Positions 23,129 to 31,950 of a stretch of 64,000 nucleotides of DNA are shown here, one piece after another. Below the pieces are notes generated by a model. It was not told the origin of the DNA. It searched no databases and worked only from the letters and a program-made list of their open reading frames with translations. Source of the DNA: Aromatoleum bremense (GTDB lineage: Bacteria > Pseudomonadota > Gammaproteobacteria > Burkholderiales > Rhodocyclaceae); the NCBI RefSeq assembly GCF_017894365.1, contig NZ_CP059467.1, forward strand, positions 1,674,001 through 1,738,000. Direction: 5' to 3'. A program made the translations under genes and the position numbers. Each line of letters begins with the position of its first letter. Position 1 is the first letter of the stretch.

Positions 23129-24776
23129 CCTAAAAATCTCAGTTGGTGATGTGCAGCTTGCTCGAACCGCTGGCAGGCTATGGGTTTGCTGTTGATCGAG
23201 GGAGTCACCCGATGGGTGAGTCGAAATTGAAGCATTTGCAGCGTGAGGAAATGCTTTTGTCGTGTGCCGGGGTGCAGACGGCGGGCGGTCGCGTGCGGGT
23301 TCGTTGGGAGACCGACAGTGCGGCCACGCCGATGGGGCAACTGGCCTACTTCATTGAATTTCTGACACTGACCGGGTTGTGGTCGTGTTGGCAGGATCGC
23401 TGCCCGCTGTCGTACTCGAGCCCGAACGCACCGACCAAGGCCGATGTGCTCGGTACCTGGCTGCTGTCGATTCTGTCGGGGCACCGGCGCTACTCGCACG
23501 TCACGACGATCCGCTGCGATGGGGTCAATCCGGGGCTGCTGGGGATGAACAAGGTGATCAGCGAGGACGCGCTGCGCCGGGCGCTGGTGGCGATTCCCGA
23601 AGACAATGGGGTGAGCTGGCTCGACGGCCACCTGCGCGAGAGCACCGCGCCCTTGCTCGATGTGCCCTGGATTCTGGACATCGACACAACTATCAAGCCG
23701 CTGTACGGCAAGCAGGAGGGGGCGGTCGTGTCGTACAACCCGAAGAAGCCGGGGCGGCCTTCGCACAGTTACCACACCTACCTGATGGCCGGGCTGCGCC
23801 TGGTGATGGGGGTTGAGGTCAAGGCGGGCAACGAGCACTCGGGCAGTCACACCTTGCCCGGCTTGCTCACGATCCTCGATGAGCTGCCCGCCCATCACAA
23901 ACCGAAGATGGTACGCGGCGACTGCGGGTTCGGGTCGGACGGCATCATGCGCGAGCTCGAAGCGCGCGCACAGCCCTACCTGTTCAAGCTGCGCCTGTCG
24001 AAGAACGTCAAGCGCCACATTGAGCGCCTGTTCCGGGTCTCGGGCTGGTGTGATGCCGGTCAGGGCTGGGAAGGGATCGACAGCACGCTGGCACTCACCG
24101 GATGGGAAGACACGCGTCGCGTGGTCGTGCTGCGCCGCCCCCTGCGGGGCGAAATGCTCGTCGCCCAGGAGGACAACGGTCAGCAACTGCTGGGCTTCAT
24201 TGAGGCCGACCGCAAGGGCGGAAAGCGCATCACCGGCTACGAGTACGCTGTGCTGGTCACCAACCTGGACCACGAAATCCTCTCGCTCGGCCAGCTCTAC
24301 CGTGACCGGGCCGACGCGGAGAACGCCTTCGACGAACTCAAGAACCAGTGGGGCTGGGGCGGCTTCACCACGCACGATCTGCATCGCTGCCAACTGTCGG
24401 CGCGCGCGGTGGCCGTGATCTACAACTGGTGGAGCCTGTTTGTGCGCCTGGCCAACCCCGAAGCCCGGCTCGAAGCCATGACCAGCCGACCCTGGTTGAT
24501 GTCCTCGGTCGGCCGACGCACCGAGCATGCGGGCCAGACCACGATCACGCTGACCGGGCAGCACGCCTATTTCGACAAGGCCCGCCAAGTGCTCATGCGC
24601 GTGTCCAGCCAGCTTCAAACCTGGATGAGCGAAGCTGCGGAGCAGTCCAACGCCCCATCGGTCTGGCTGCGCTGTTGCGACCATCTCAAGCGCACCATCG
24701 CGGCCATCGGACCACCGGCACCCCTTCGTTTGCTGATTCATCATGCAAACCGGGTGGGGTAACTGAGGTTCTTAGG
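23129..24776 (+). mobile_element. IS1380-family insertion sequence
   Basis: This is a complete 1648-bp element. The left end CCTAAAAATCTCAGTT (23129-23144) and the right end AACTGAGGTTCTTAGG (24761-24776) are imperfect inverted repeats starting with CCT, as usual in the family. They are flanked by the direct repeat TTGAT (23124-23128 and 24777-24781), the target duplication. It carries one transposase gene. The insertion splits a small reading frame upstream of the WYL-led operon and could supply or block transcription of it. Confidence 0.88.
23212..24762 (+). CDS. IS1380-family transposase
   Basis: This 516-aa DDE transposase starts MGESKLKHLQREEMLL at an ATG at 23212; an upstream extension to 23143 is possible but would begin almost at the IS end. 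Conserved parts are PWILDIDTTIKPLYGKQEGA (first Asp), KMVRGDCGFGSDGIM (second Asp) and YRDRADAENAFDELKNQWGW (Glu). These match the IS1380 catalytic triad. The length is normal and the frame intact, so it is probably active. Confidence 0.9.
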   Translation: MGESKLKHLQREEMLLSCAGVQTAGGRVRVRWETDSAATPMGQLAYFIEFLTLTGLWSCWQDRCPLSYSSPNAPTKADVLGTWLLSILSGHRRYSHVTTIRCDGVNPGLLGMNKVISEDALRRALVAIPEDNGVSWLDGHLRESTAPLLDVPWILDIDTTIKPLYGKQEGAVVSYNPKKPGRPSHSYHTYLMAGLRLVMGVEVKAGNEHSGSHTLPGLLTILDELPAHHKPKMVRGDCGFGSDGIMRELEARAQPYLFKLRLSKNVKRHIERLFRVSGWCDAGQGWEGIDSTLALTGWEDTRRVVVLRRPLRGEMLVAQEDNGQQLLGFIEADRKGGKRITGYEYAVLVTNLDHEILSLGQLYRDRADAENAFDELKNQWGWGGFTTHDLHRCQLSARAVAVIYNWWSLFVRLANPEARLEAMTSRPWLMSSVGRRTEHAGQTTITLTGQHAYFDKARQVLMRVSSQLQTWMSEAAEQSNAPSVWLRCCDHLKRTIAAIGPPAPLRLLIHHANRVG

Positions 24777-24795
24777 TTGATAGCCAGTGAACCAC

Positions 24796-24942
24796 TCAGG
24801 GCACTCGAAGTAGGCGTCGCGATAATCTCCCGGGGAAGACATTCGTAACATCCAGAGGCAGCCATTTTTGACCGGCCTCGAGCATGGGTAGGCGGAACTC
24901 GTCCATGTGCGCCCGCAGCCGCAACTCGTCGGCCTTTGTCAT
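24796..24942 (-). CDS. 48-aa ORF next to TIGR03747, doubtful
   Basis: A short minus-strand frame MTKADELRLRAHMDEFRLPM, then LEAGQKWLPLDV, ends at a TGA at 24796. It overlaps the start of the IS-interrupted frame in another register. The residues look protein-like, and the frame could be the N-terminal part of an ICE gene frameshifted into the MSSPGDY frame. I see no ribosome binding site that decides the matter. It is recorded as a possible gene remnant at the edge of cargo pocket 1. Confidence 0.3.
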   Translation of the reverse strand: MTKADELRLRAHMDEFRLPMLEAGQKWLPLDVTNVFPGRLSRRLLRVP

Positions 24943-25007
24943 ACACGGCGACGGTGACATGAATGGCTACCAGGCCAACCGGACTCAATCGCAGCCAGGC
25001 GCCCAGG

Positions 25008-25757
25008 TCAGAGGTACTTCTTGAACGTCGCCGCCGCGATGCACACCGCCACGCCGAGCAGTGCGGCGCTGGGCAGCAGGATCAGCAGCGGGTTCACGCT
25101 GACCGGCAGTGCCAGGTAAGTCACCCACGGCAGAACGGCCAGCGGGATCAGGCTGGCCCTGGCGCGGTGATAGATGAACCCCGATTCGCGTCCCGCGCCG
25201 AAGCGGCGGATGTCCCGGCGCACCAGGCCGTCCACCAGGCCGACGAAGGCGGCCATCAGGAACAGCGGCAGGGTCAGGCACAGCACCAGCAGCCGCACGA
25301 GGAAGACCAGCGTCGTGTAGGCCGCCGCGATCAGGTAGCTCTCCACGTTCACGTAGACCAGACCCAGGTAGTAGCGGAAATCCTTGGTCGGGCGGCGACT
25401 GCCGGCGCTGGCCTGCGCCGAGGCGTCGCGTATCCAGTCCAGCAGACCGCTTTTCACGAACAGCCAGTCGTAGCCCTGCTCGACCAGCCGGTGCGCGGTG
25501 CGCCCCGGCTCCTGCACCAGCGCGCTGCGCGTGAAATGCGTGGAGAGCTGATCCAGCTCGTAGTGCAGCATGCCCTGCGCGTGGCGCCAGCCCTGATCGG
25601 GCCAGAAGAAGTGCATGCCGACGCATTCGATCAGGATGCACAGCAGCAGCGCGCCGCACAGCACGCCGAAGAAGCGGAACGGCAGTGTGACCAGGCCGGC
25701 GATCAGGCCCTGCTGTCGTTGCTGCTGGCGCTGGGCCGCGACGGCCATATCGCTCAT
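25008..25757 (-). CDS. TIGR03747-family ICE membrane protein
   Basis: This 249-aa inner-membrane protein accompanies TraD in this ICE group. It has an N-terminal membrane helix (RFFGVLCGALLLCILIECVG, about 28-47), a central soluble region with GWRHAQGMLHYELDQLSTHF, and three further hydrophobic segments (about 150-180 and 200-240). The ATG overlaps the TraD stop by 4 bp. In related ICEs the space after this gene is a cargo hot spot, and here 18 kb of cargo separate it from RAQPRD. Confidence 0.88.
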   Translation of the reverse strand: MSDMAVAAQRQQQRQQGLIAGLVTLPFRFFGVLCGALLLCILIECVGMHFFWPDQGWRHAQGMLHYELDQLSTHFTRSALVQEPGRTAHRLVEQGYDWLFVKSGLLDWIRDASAQASAGSRRPTKDFRYYLGLVYVNVESYLIAAAYTTLVFLVRLLVLCLTLPLFLMAAFVGLVDGLVRRDIRRFGAGRESGFIYHRARASLIPLAVLPWVTYLALPVSVNPLLILLPSAALLGVAVCIAAATFKKYL

Positions 25758-27886
25758 GCTTCGGCCTCTTCAACTGCGGCCATCTGCTTGAAGTCGTCCA
25801 GCAGGTCGTCGGGCAGCGCCTTGTCCTGCAGGCCGGGGATGCCTTGGTTCTCCCACCAGTCTCCTGCCTCGACGTAGTGCTGTCGCATGTAGCCGGCCAG
25901 CTCCTGCAGATCCTTCGGCATGGCTTCGTCGGAGTCGGGTGCCGGCAGCGGCATGCGGACTTTCCAGAGGTTGCCGCCCTCGATCAGCGCGAAGCATTGC
26001 CCCTTGGGCAGCGCCACGACATGCGCCGGCTCGATCAACGGCACGCTGGTCGTGCTGATGCGGTCCTGGGTGTTGGACGTGAACGCGGTATTGCCGTGCG
26101 GATCGGAGCTGTCGGTGGCGCCGCTCATCAGTGCCGTGGCGTACACCTCGACCTTGGGCAGTTGTCGCGTCAGCAGTTCGGCGGTGGCGGTCTCGCGCAC
26201 GCGCAGCATAAAGAGGTTGTTGAAGTTGCCGACCACCTGGCCGGCCTTGGCTCGGTTGCCGATGCGGGCCTCGATGTCGCTCAAGGTCTGCGTGTAGGCC
26301 GTCACCTGCACGCCGGCACCGCCGCCCTTGTTGACCATCGGGATGAACTCGTCGCCCATGAGTTCATTGAATTCGTCGGCGTGGACGTTGATCGGAATCT
26401 TTGTGCCCGCCGCGGCGCCGGGCAGCCCGTCGTCGATGCCGAACTTGTAGATGTGGCCGGCGACCGAGACCAGATCGCTGAACATCGAGTTGCCCACCGC
26501 CGCCGCGACTTCGGCGTCGGACAGTGCATCCAGCCCCACGTAGACTACCGCGCGTTTGCGGATGACCTGCATCCAGTCGAAGATCGGCTGCGGGTCGGAC
26601 AGGTCGGAATAGTTCGGCGCGAGCAGTTGCGCGATCTTGCCGGTGGTGAGCTTCTCCAGCAGCGGCAGCAGCGAAGCGACGATCTTGTCGAAGTACGTCC
26701 GGTCGTAGCGCACGGCGCTGCGCAGGCCGTCGAGCACCGGGTCATAGACGCGCACCTGGGACAGGTACTGTTCGAGGGCTATCACGCGCTTCTCGCGCCC
26801 GATCATGTTGCGCGGGATGTTCTTGTCGTTCAGCTTCGCTTCGAGCTGGACGATGATCTCCCAGGCCTTCGGCTCGTTCTTGGCGAAGTAGTGCTGGGCG
26901 TACTCGATGAACAGCGCGTCGATGTTGATGACGTGGCGCTGGATCAGCAGGTAGTCCGGCCGCTGCCCCAGCTCGACCAGGGCGCGCGCGATGATGTTGA
27001 CGAAGCGCCAGGCGAATTCGCGGAAGGCGGCGCTGTTGCCTTCGCCCGAGAGCTGCCCGGCGATGCGCGTGGCCACCTCGGAGATCCGCCCGAACCGGCC
27101 CACGGCGTTGTAGCGCGCCGAGATGTCCGGCCAGCCCAGATGGAACACGTAGAACTCGCCTTCGCGCCCGGCGCGCTTGGCCTCGACGTACATGCGCTTC
27201 AACAGGTCCGCATCGCCCTTGGGGTCGAAGACGATCACCACCTCGTGCTCGCCGCGGACCTTGCGGCGGATGTCCTGGGTGATGAACAGCTCGGCCAGCC
27301 GCGTCTTGCCCACGCGCGTGGTGCCCAGCACCAGGGTGTGGCCGACGCGCTCGCCCAGCGGCAGGGTGACGTCGACCTCGGCCGGTTCGATGCCATGCAG
27401 GCGCGGCAGTCCGCCGACCGGCGGCAGCGGCCGCGCCGGGTTGAGCGGGCTGTCCCAGGCCAGCGCGCGCGCCAACGTCGAGACGGGAAATGGCGCGAAC
27501 TCAAGCTGCTCCTCCAGCCGCCGGGCGACCCGGTAGATCGCCGTCGGCTCGACGTAGCGGCGGAACTCCGGCCGGTAGGTCTGCATCAGCCGGTGCGTGT
27601 GCCGCTGCTCCCAGCGAAAGCCCCGGCCGACGAACAGCCGCAGCTGACTCACCGGCACGTCGCGGCTGGTCATCACGTAGCGCGGCAGGCGGCGGATGTT
27701 CCGGCGATAGCGCAGGATCGCCCAGGCATCGCGCAGGCGAATCGCGCCGAAGGTCAGGAAAGCCAGCGCCGAGCCCAGACCGAGCAGCGGGTTCAGCGCG
27801 AGCGACCACGGTGCCACCAGGCACAGAATCGCGGCGCCGGCGCAAACCGCCACGGTGTAAAGCTCCACCGCTGGCCGCAGCAGCAC
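25754..27886 (-). CDS. traD: TraD-type conjugative coupling protein (TIGR03743)
   Basis: This 710-aa type IV coupling ATPase brings the relaxosome DNA to the secretion channel. Two N-terminal membrane helices (about 8-45) precede the P-loop HTLVLGTTRVGKTRLAELF (about 185) and Walker B EVVIVFDPKGDADLL. A further conserved part is INVHADEFNELMGDEFIPMV. The reading starts at a GTG at 27886 (LLRPAVELYTVAVCAG). No in-frame ATG lies upstream before the TIGR03765 stop, and upstream codons PHAVEV look like family sequence, so the true start may be an uncommon codon slightly further out. It overlaps TIGR03747 by 4 bp. Confidence 0.92.
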   Translation of the reverse strand: MLLRPAVELYTVAVCAGAAILCLVAPWSLALNPLLGLGSALAFLTFGAIRLRDAWAILRYRRNIRRLPRYVMTSRDVPVSQLRLFVGRGFRWEQRHTHRLMQTYRPEFRRYVEPTAIYRVARRLEEQLEFAPFPVSTLARALAWDSPLNPARPLPPVGGLPRLHGIEPAEVDVTLPLGERVGHTLVLGTTRVGKTRLAELFITQDIRRKVRGEHEVVIVFDPKGDADLLKRMYVEAKRAGREGEFYVFHLGWPDISARYNAVGRFGRISEVATRIAGQLSGEGNSAAFREFAWRFVNIIARALVELGQRPDYLLIQRHVINIDALFIEYAQHYFAKNEPKAWEIIVQLEAKLNDKNIPRNMIGREKRVIALEQYLSQVRVYDPVLDGLRSAVRYDRTYFDKIVASLLPLLEKLTTGKIAQLLAPNYSDLSDPQPIFDWMQVIRKRAVVYVGLDALSDAEVAAAVGNSMFSDLVSVAGHIYKFGIDDGLPGAAAGTKIPINVHADEFNELMGDEFIPMVNKGGGAGVQVTAYTQTLSDIEARIGNRAKAGQVVGNFNNLFMLRVRETATAELLTRQLPKVEVYATALMSGATDSSDPHGNTAFTSNTQDRISTTSVPLIEPAHVVALPKGQCFALIEGGNLWKVRMPLPAPDSDEAMPKDLQELAGYMRQHYVEAGDWWENQGIPGLQDKALPDDLLDDFKQMAAVEEAEA

Positions 27887-27917
27887 CTCGACCGCATGCG
27901 GTTGGCCATTTGTGCAC

Positions 27918-28451
27918 CTACTGCTCGACGCTGGTGGACGTGATGAGCACTGGGTAGTGGCGCAGGCCCAGGCGCTGGGCCAGGTCGTCGCCGGAGGCCG
28001 GCGAGAGGGTCAGGCCGGGAGCCAGCCTACGCAGCGCCGTCAGCGCGGCCATCGACTCCACGTTGACCACCAGGCCCACGGCCTGCAGCTCTCGCAGCGC
28101 CGCCTGCCGCTGCCGCAGCCAGGCGCGCGAACGCTCGTCATCGCCGATCAGGAACAGCGCCGTCAGGCCCGGCGCCCGGATGACGCGGCGCTGCACGTCG
28201 CCCGGCGACAGTTGCGTCGAGCGAACCGGCAGCATGGCGGCTTCGGCGTCGGCCGCGTTGCCCACGCGAGGGGCCGGCATCGGGGCCGGCGGTGTGGCCT
28301 GATCCGGCTGAGGATTCAGCGACCGGTAGTACGGCAGCGCGGAGTCGCCGCCGCGGTCTTCGACGACGATCAACGGCGCGGAGGCGGTCTGGGCGAAGAC
28401 GGCGGTCGTGGACAGCAGCCCGATGGCGGCGATGAGGACGATGTGGTTCAT
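27918..28451 (-). CDS. TIGR03765 / PFL_4695-family ICE protein
   Basis: This 177-aa exported protein has a signal peptide (NHIVLIAAIGLLSTTAVFAQ) followed by APLIVVEDRGGDSALPYYRS, the family-typical mature start. The C-terminal half, with VRSTQLSPGDV and LRHYPVLITSTSVEQ, has a thioredoxin-like or TraT-type look. I chose the ATG at 28451 for the signal peptide; it overlaps the transglycosylase stop by 4 bp. It lies in the expected position between transglycosylase and TraD. Confidence 0.87.
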   Translation of the reverse strand: MNHIVLIAAIGLLSTTAVFAQTASAPLIVVEDRGGDSALPYYRSLNPQPDQATPPAPMPAPRVGNAADAEAAMLPVRSTQLSPGDVQRRVIRAPGLTALFLIGDDERSRAWLRQRQAALRELQAVGLVVNVESMAALTALRRLAPGLTLSPASGDDLAQRLGLRHYPVLITSTSVEQ

Positions 28452-29068
28452 GGCGTGGTGGCCTGAAGGGTCGGAACGGGAACGCCGGGGTCGAGCACGC
28501 GAGTCAGGTGCCGATGCACACTGCGCCGGTAGCGCGCCGCAGGCGCCCCGCCGGCGGGCCGGTGATAGCGGCCGATGGCAAGCAACCAGTCCTCGCCCGG
28601 CGTGTGCTGTTCGCGCAGTATTTCCGCAGCGATGGCGAGGTTGCGGTAGGGATCCAGCAGCTCGCAGGGCTGCGTGTAGCGATGCGTGTGATAGCCGAGA
28701 TTGACCTGACCCAGGCCGGCATCGATGCGCTTGGCCGGCATGTCGGCCAGCGCCCGGTGCAGCCCGGCGCAGGCGTCGGCGCGGGTAGCGTAGCGCTGTG
28801 GCGCGCCGGCGACGTTGAGCGTCCACGGCCAGGGGATCAGGCGCCCGCGCAGCCTCGTGCCGCTCTCCTGCAAGGCCACTGCGTACAGCACCCTGGCTGG
28901 TACGTCTGCGCGATGCGCCGCCAGTTGATAGGCCGGAGGTGGCACATCACGCGCCAGCGCCGCCAACGACCAGCCCCCGCTCGCGAGCAGCAGCGCGGCA
29001 CCGATCAAGCGGATGGCGACGCGGGACGGCCGACGCTCCCGGCCCGGAGTACCTATTGCCGCTGCCAT
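28448..29068 (-). CDS. lytic transglycosylase (SLT domain) of the ICE
   Basis: This 206-aa periplasmic enzyme is predicted to open peptidoglycan for the conjugation channel. The N-terminus has a signal anchor (IGAALLLASGGWSLAALA). The SLT core starts VPARVLYAVALQESGTRLRG with catalytic Glu in QESG, followed by IDAGLGQVNLGYHTHRYTQP and LDPYRNLAIAAEILREQH. The ATG at 29068 overlaps the end of the TIGR03759 gene by 16 bp. Confidence 0.9.
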   Translation of the reverse strand: MAAAIGTPGRERRPSRVAIRLIGAALLLASGGWSLAALARDVPPPAYQLAAHRADVPARVLYAVALQESGTRLRGRLIPWPWTLNVAGAPQRYATRADACAGLHRALADMPAKRIDAGLGQVNLGYHTHRYTQPCELLDPYRNLAIAAEILREQHTPGEDWLLAIGRYHRPAGGAPAARYRRSVHRHLTRVLDPGVPVPTLQATTP

Positions 29069-29772
29069 TGGCCGTTCACCTCGCGCACCACGGCCGGCAG
29101 ATCGCCGGGCAGGCCGAGCGACAGCCAGCGTCCCGCATCGTGGTTGAGCGTGATGGTGCGGGCGCGCACCCTGGCCGGGTCGATGCCCGCCTGGGTGGCC
29201 CACTGCCGGATGCGCGCGTCGTCCTGACGGCTGCCGACCATGTAGAGATCGAAGGCCGTACCGGCCGCCTGCAACTGCTGCACGCGCTGCGCACACGGTG
29301 CGCAGTCGGCCTTGACGAAGACCGCCAGGCGCCCGGAGCCGGTGTTGCCGGCACCCTGCGCCTTGGCGCCGGGCAGGCTCACGCGCGGCTGGCCGGGAAA
29401 CAGGCGCTGCCACGCCGCGTCGTAGGCCCGCTGGTAGGCCAGCGTCTTGCCGACGCGCCGGGCCTCGGCCTGCACCTGCAACTCCGCGTAGCGCCTGCGC
29501 TCCTCCTCGCTGCGGGCCTCGATGCCCAGCGCCGTGAGCGGATCGAGCTGGGGCGAATAGACCCCGAGCGGCCCCTGCATCAGTTGCCGGTAACGGGCCC
29601 ACTCCTCCGGGTGAAGCCCCCACTCCCGCGCCTGCCTCTCTTCGAGCGCGGCATCAGCGCCCGGCTGCACCTGGGCGGGCACCATGCGCGAGTTCGTCAC
29701 CGGGGCCGGCTGGGCGGATGCGCCGAAAGCGGCGAACAGAACGACGGCAGCGAGCAACGACCGCAGGATCAT
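29053..29772 (-). CDS. TIGR03759-family ICE protein with CAPC motif
   Basis: This 239-aa exported protein has a signal peptide (ILRSLLAAVVLFAAFGASAQ), a family-specific WGLHPEEWARYRQLMQGPLG segment at about 51-70, and a thioredoxin-like C-terminal domain with ADCAPCAQRVQQLQAAG at about 155. The Cys-X-X-Cys pair suggests a disulfide role in pilus biogenesis, though this is not established for the family. An 85-bp gap follows upstream. It contains GC-rich repeat-like sequence (CCCTCGGGGGGCAGCGAACG) of a kind common between genes in high-GC beta-proteobacteria. Confidence 0.87.
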   Translation of the reverse strand: MILRSLLAAVVLFAAFGASAQPAPVTNSRMVPAQVQPGADAALEERQAREWGLHPEEWARYRQLMQGPLGVYSPQLDPLTALGIEARSEEERRRYAELQVQAEARRVGKTLAYQRAYDAAWQRLFPGQPRVSLPGAKAQGAGNTGSGRLAVFVKADCAPCAQRVQQLQAAGTAFDLYMVGSRQDDARIRQWATQAGIDPARVRARTITLNHDAGRWLSLGLPGDLPAVVREVNGQWQRQ

Positions 29773-29857
29773 GGTCAGCCTCCGCCGAGCCGCCTCAAGG
29801 AGGCTGAAGCCCCTCGGGGGGCAGCGAACGAAGTGAGCGTGGGGGTCATGGCATCTC

Positions 29858-30505
29858 CTACGGCACCGCGACGCGCTGCGTCTGGCCGTTCACCTGGAAC
29901 ACGCCCGCCTGCGCCTCGATGGACTGCAGTTGCCAGCCGCCCTCGGCATCGCCCTCGCGCAGCAGCCGGGCGCCCGCGAGCGAGGCCGCGGCGGTGGAGG
30001 TGATCGACAGAAAGCGCTCGCCTCCCCGCAGCTCCACGCCGAGCACCCGGAACGGCGGCTCCGGCACCTTGGGCTTCGTCGCAACCGGAGCGCGCGGGCG
30101 AGCGGCGGATGCCACCTGCCGGGCCTTCTCCAGGCGGGTTTCGATTCCGTTCACGCGCGCCTGCAGCGTCTGCAGGTCGACGGCCAAGGCCCTCGCCTCA
30201 TCGGCCTCTTCGAGGCGCGTCATCCGTTCGTCCAGCGCCTGCCGCGCGGTGGCGAATTCGGCCTGGCTGATCGGCACCGGCCGGCGCTTGTCCGCATCGG
30301 CCTGTTGTTCGAGATCGGCCACGCGCTGGCCCAGCGCACTGACCTGCGCATCCTGTGCGCTGCTCTGGGTCTGCTCGGCGAGCCGCGACAGGCCGACGCT
30401 GTTGATGAGTGCCACGGCACTGATGAGCAGCAGCCAGAAGGCCGCGGAGATCTTGAGCCAGCGCGTGCGGGAATCGCGCTCGGATGGCGCCTGGGGAAAG
30501 GTCAT
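29858..30505 (-). CDS. ICE membrane protein with coiled coil (TraP-like position)
   Basis: This 215-aa bitopic protein has one membrane helix at about residues 18-38 (ISAAFWLLLISAVALINSVG) followed by coiled coil (LAEQTQSSAQDAQVSALGQR through about residue 135). A basic Pro-rich hinge comes next, then a small beta-rich C-terminal domain beginning EPPFRVLGVELRGGERFL. It overlaps the PilL gene by 4 bp. Such proteins sit between PilL and TIGR03759 in related ICEs; I do not know a formal family name. A scaffold role in the cell envelope is an inference. Confidence 0.78.
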   Translation of the reverse strand: MTFPQAPSERDSRTRWLKISAAFWLLLISAVALINSVGLSRLAEQTQSSAQDAQVSALGQRVADLEQQADADKRRPVPISQAEFATARQALDERMTRLEEADEARALAVDLQTLQARVNGIETRLEKARQVASAARPRAPVATKPKVPEPPFRVLGVELRGGERFLSITSTAAASLAGARLLREGDAEGGWQLQSIEAQAGVFQVNGQTQRVAVP

Positions 30506-31053
30506 GGCTGCATCTCCTCGGGCCGGTCGGCATCCGGCACGGGTGTGGCGGTGCCGGGCGGGTTGGCGGAAAGGAAGGTGGGTGCACCGTGCCGGCTGAA
30601 GCAGACCTGGCGGGTCAAGTCATCGACCGACAGCTCCCAGGCGGGGCCGGCAAGGGTCAGCAAGGCATCGCGCAGCATCAGCGGGCCCAGGCGCAGGTGT
30701 ACGGCGGGCAGCGGCAGCGCGTAGAGCGTGGCGGCCTCGGCCGCATCGCAGAGCCGATAGCCGGAGCGCAGCAACACGTGGCGCATGGCATCGCCCACGC
30801 TGGCATCGAGCATGGGCGGAATAGAGACCTCCACCGCCTGCTGCAAGAGATCACGCTGCGCAGGTTCCGGCACCAGCTCGACCAGGGTGTAGCGGCCGTA
30901 GCGGGCCACGGGCACCAGTCGCTGCTCCGAAGCTGGCTCGTCGGGTGGCGGCGCTTCTATGTGGTCAGGGGTAGCCGGTGTCGTCGTGCAGCCGGACAGC
31001 AGGCCGCAGAGCACAACGAAGATGCAGAGGAAACGAGGCAAAGACGGCAGCAT
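30502..31053 (-). CDS. pilL: PilL N-terminal-domain lipoprotein (TIGR03748)
   Basis: This 183-aa lipoprotein has the signal FLCIFVVLCGLLSGC (lipobox LLSGC) and a PilL-type domain with RYGRYTLVELVPEPAQRDLL, then MRHVLLRSGYRLCDAA and MLRDALLTLAG. It is the first gene of the minus-strand operon running to TIGR03747. The ATG at 31053 is preferred; one at 31065 adds MGCH only. The 145-bp gap to the divergent plus-strand gene should hold both promoters. Confidence 0.86.
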   Translation of the reverse strand: MLPSLPRFLCIFVVLCGLLSGCTTTPATPDHIEAPPPDEPASEQRLVPVARYGRYTLVELVPEPAQRDLLQQAVEVSIPPMLDASVGDAMRHVLLRSGYRLCDAAEAATLYALPLPAVHLRLGPLMLRDALLTLAGPAWELSVDDLTRQVCFSRHGAPTFLSANPPGTATPVPDADRPEEMQP

Positions 31054-31197
31054 GTGGCACCCCACGGTGACGGGATGCCTTCACCATTGCAGAACCGTGC
31101 TGCGCGGGCTGCCGAAAATCCGAAACGCGAGGCGCCCCATTTCCCCAAGGAAGGGCGCTCGCTACACAGTTCGACCACTCAAACAAGGAGAAGGAAG

Positions 31198-31941
31198 TTG
31201 GCGAAAGACGATGCAGATAAAGCGGGCAGCACCGCCGCTGTCGAAAAAGGTCTTGGAGCGCTGGAGAGAGCCTGGGATGCCCACTGGGCGTTGCGGCTGA
31301 TTTGCCTCGCCCTGTTCCTCGACATGGCCATGATGCTTCGTGCCGGTCGAGGGCTGTGGCAGTGGTCGCCTGGCGACAAGGCGCTACTGAGTGATGTGGG
31401 ATGGGTCGCAGTCCTCGTCGTCGCCTTCAGCTTCGCGGTAGCCATCGTGATCCCCGTCGTCCTGATCGTGCTGCGTCAGATCAGCGTTATCGTCCTCAGT
31501 TGGCTGCCGGGCTTTCTCACGGCTTCGGCTGAGCCGGCCTACCAGAGGCCATTGGGATATGCACCTGCACGCGACTTCCGAAACCTGGCTCTGCGCGAGA
31601 AGGACAATTTCCTGTTCCGCATGTATGAGGCACATGAACAGAAGAAGCAGGCCGAGAGACTGGCTCGGGAGCGAGCCGGCGAGCTGACGGCGGCAGCCCT
31701 TCTGGCGGCGCTGGCGGATTGGCTGCTCGTGCAGTGGATCTCCGGTAGCGTCGGCTTGATCGGCGCGATCGTCGAGGCGCTGGCCGGCTGGGCGTCCATC
31801 GTCACGGCGGTCACTCTGCTGTGCGCTGGTTTCATCCTGAAGTGGGCCTGGTTCTCGGACACCCCTCCCGACGTGATCTACTACCCGCCGCTGGATCAAG
31901 AACTGCGGGACAAGGAACGGGAAGCCCGCGGGCTTTGTTGA
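31198..31941 (+). CDS. hypothetical four-helix membrane protein
   Basis: This 247-aa protein of unknown function starts at a TTG at 31198 with a good upstream AAGGAG; the first in-frame ATG would remove the first helix. Hydrophobic segments are at about 32-48, 60-92 (two close helices) and 170-213 (two more), with a soluble basic stretch between them (LREKDNFLFRMYEAHEQKKQ). The C-terminus is charged. It is divergent from pilL and ends 10 bp before a GC-rich hairpin shared with the helicase gene. It may be an ICE accessory membrane protein. Confidence 0.72.
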   Translation: MAKDDADKAGSTAAVEKGLGALERAWDAHWALRLICLALFLDMAMMLRAGRGLWQWSPGDKALLSDVGWVAVLVVAFSFAVAIVIPVVLIVLRQISVIVLSWLPGFLTASAEPAYQRPLGYAPARDFRNLALREKDNFLFRMYEAHEQKKQAERLARERAGELTAAALLAALADWLLVQWISGSVGLIGAIVEALAGWASIVTAVTLLCAGFILKWAWFSDTPPDVIYYPPLDQELRDKEREARGLC

Positions 31942-31950
31942 AGAAAGCAG

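Larger units (their letters stand above)
22926..24842 (-). pseudogene. small ORF split by the IS1380 element, DUF1788/BrxB-like C-terminus?
   Basis: Removing the IS (23129-24776) and one copy of its 5-bp target duplication rejoins a minus-strand frame: ATG at 24842 (MSSPGDYRDAYFECPEWFTG), across the IS, then GKVTWSVHGLVERFKKT and VVALMGVGGLFRLARV, to a TAG at 22926. The total is 87 residues. The end (about GVGGLFRLARVSSVVEGIKD, then RLAALFPGE) resembles the C-terminal part of DUF1788 (BrxB) proteins, which normally continue 'FPGEY...'. Here a stop falls exactly at the Tyr position. It may be a decayed upstream component of the defence operon. The similarity is from memory and is tentative. 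Confidence 0.4.

Noticed and set aside
22923..24744. 609-codon open frame antisense to the IS1380 transposase
   Set aside because: It lies opposite a complete transposase with clear DDE motifs and has the skewed His/Gln/Arg-rich composition of antisense GC-rich DNA.
25844..27943. 699-codon plus-strand open frame
   Set aside because: It is antisense to TraD; no domain is recognisable and its long length is explained by GC-rich codon bias.
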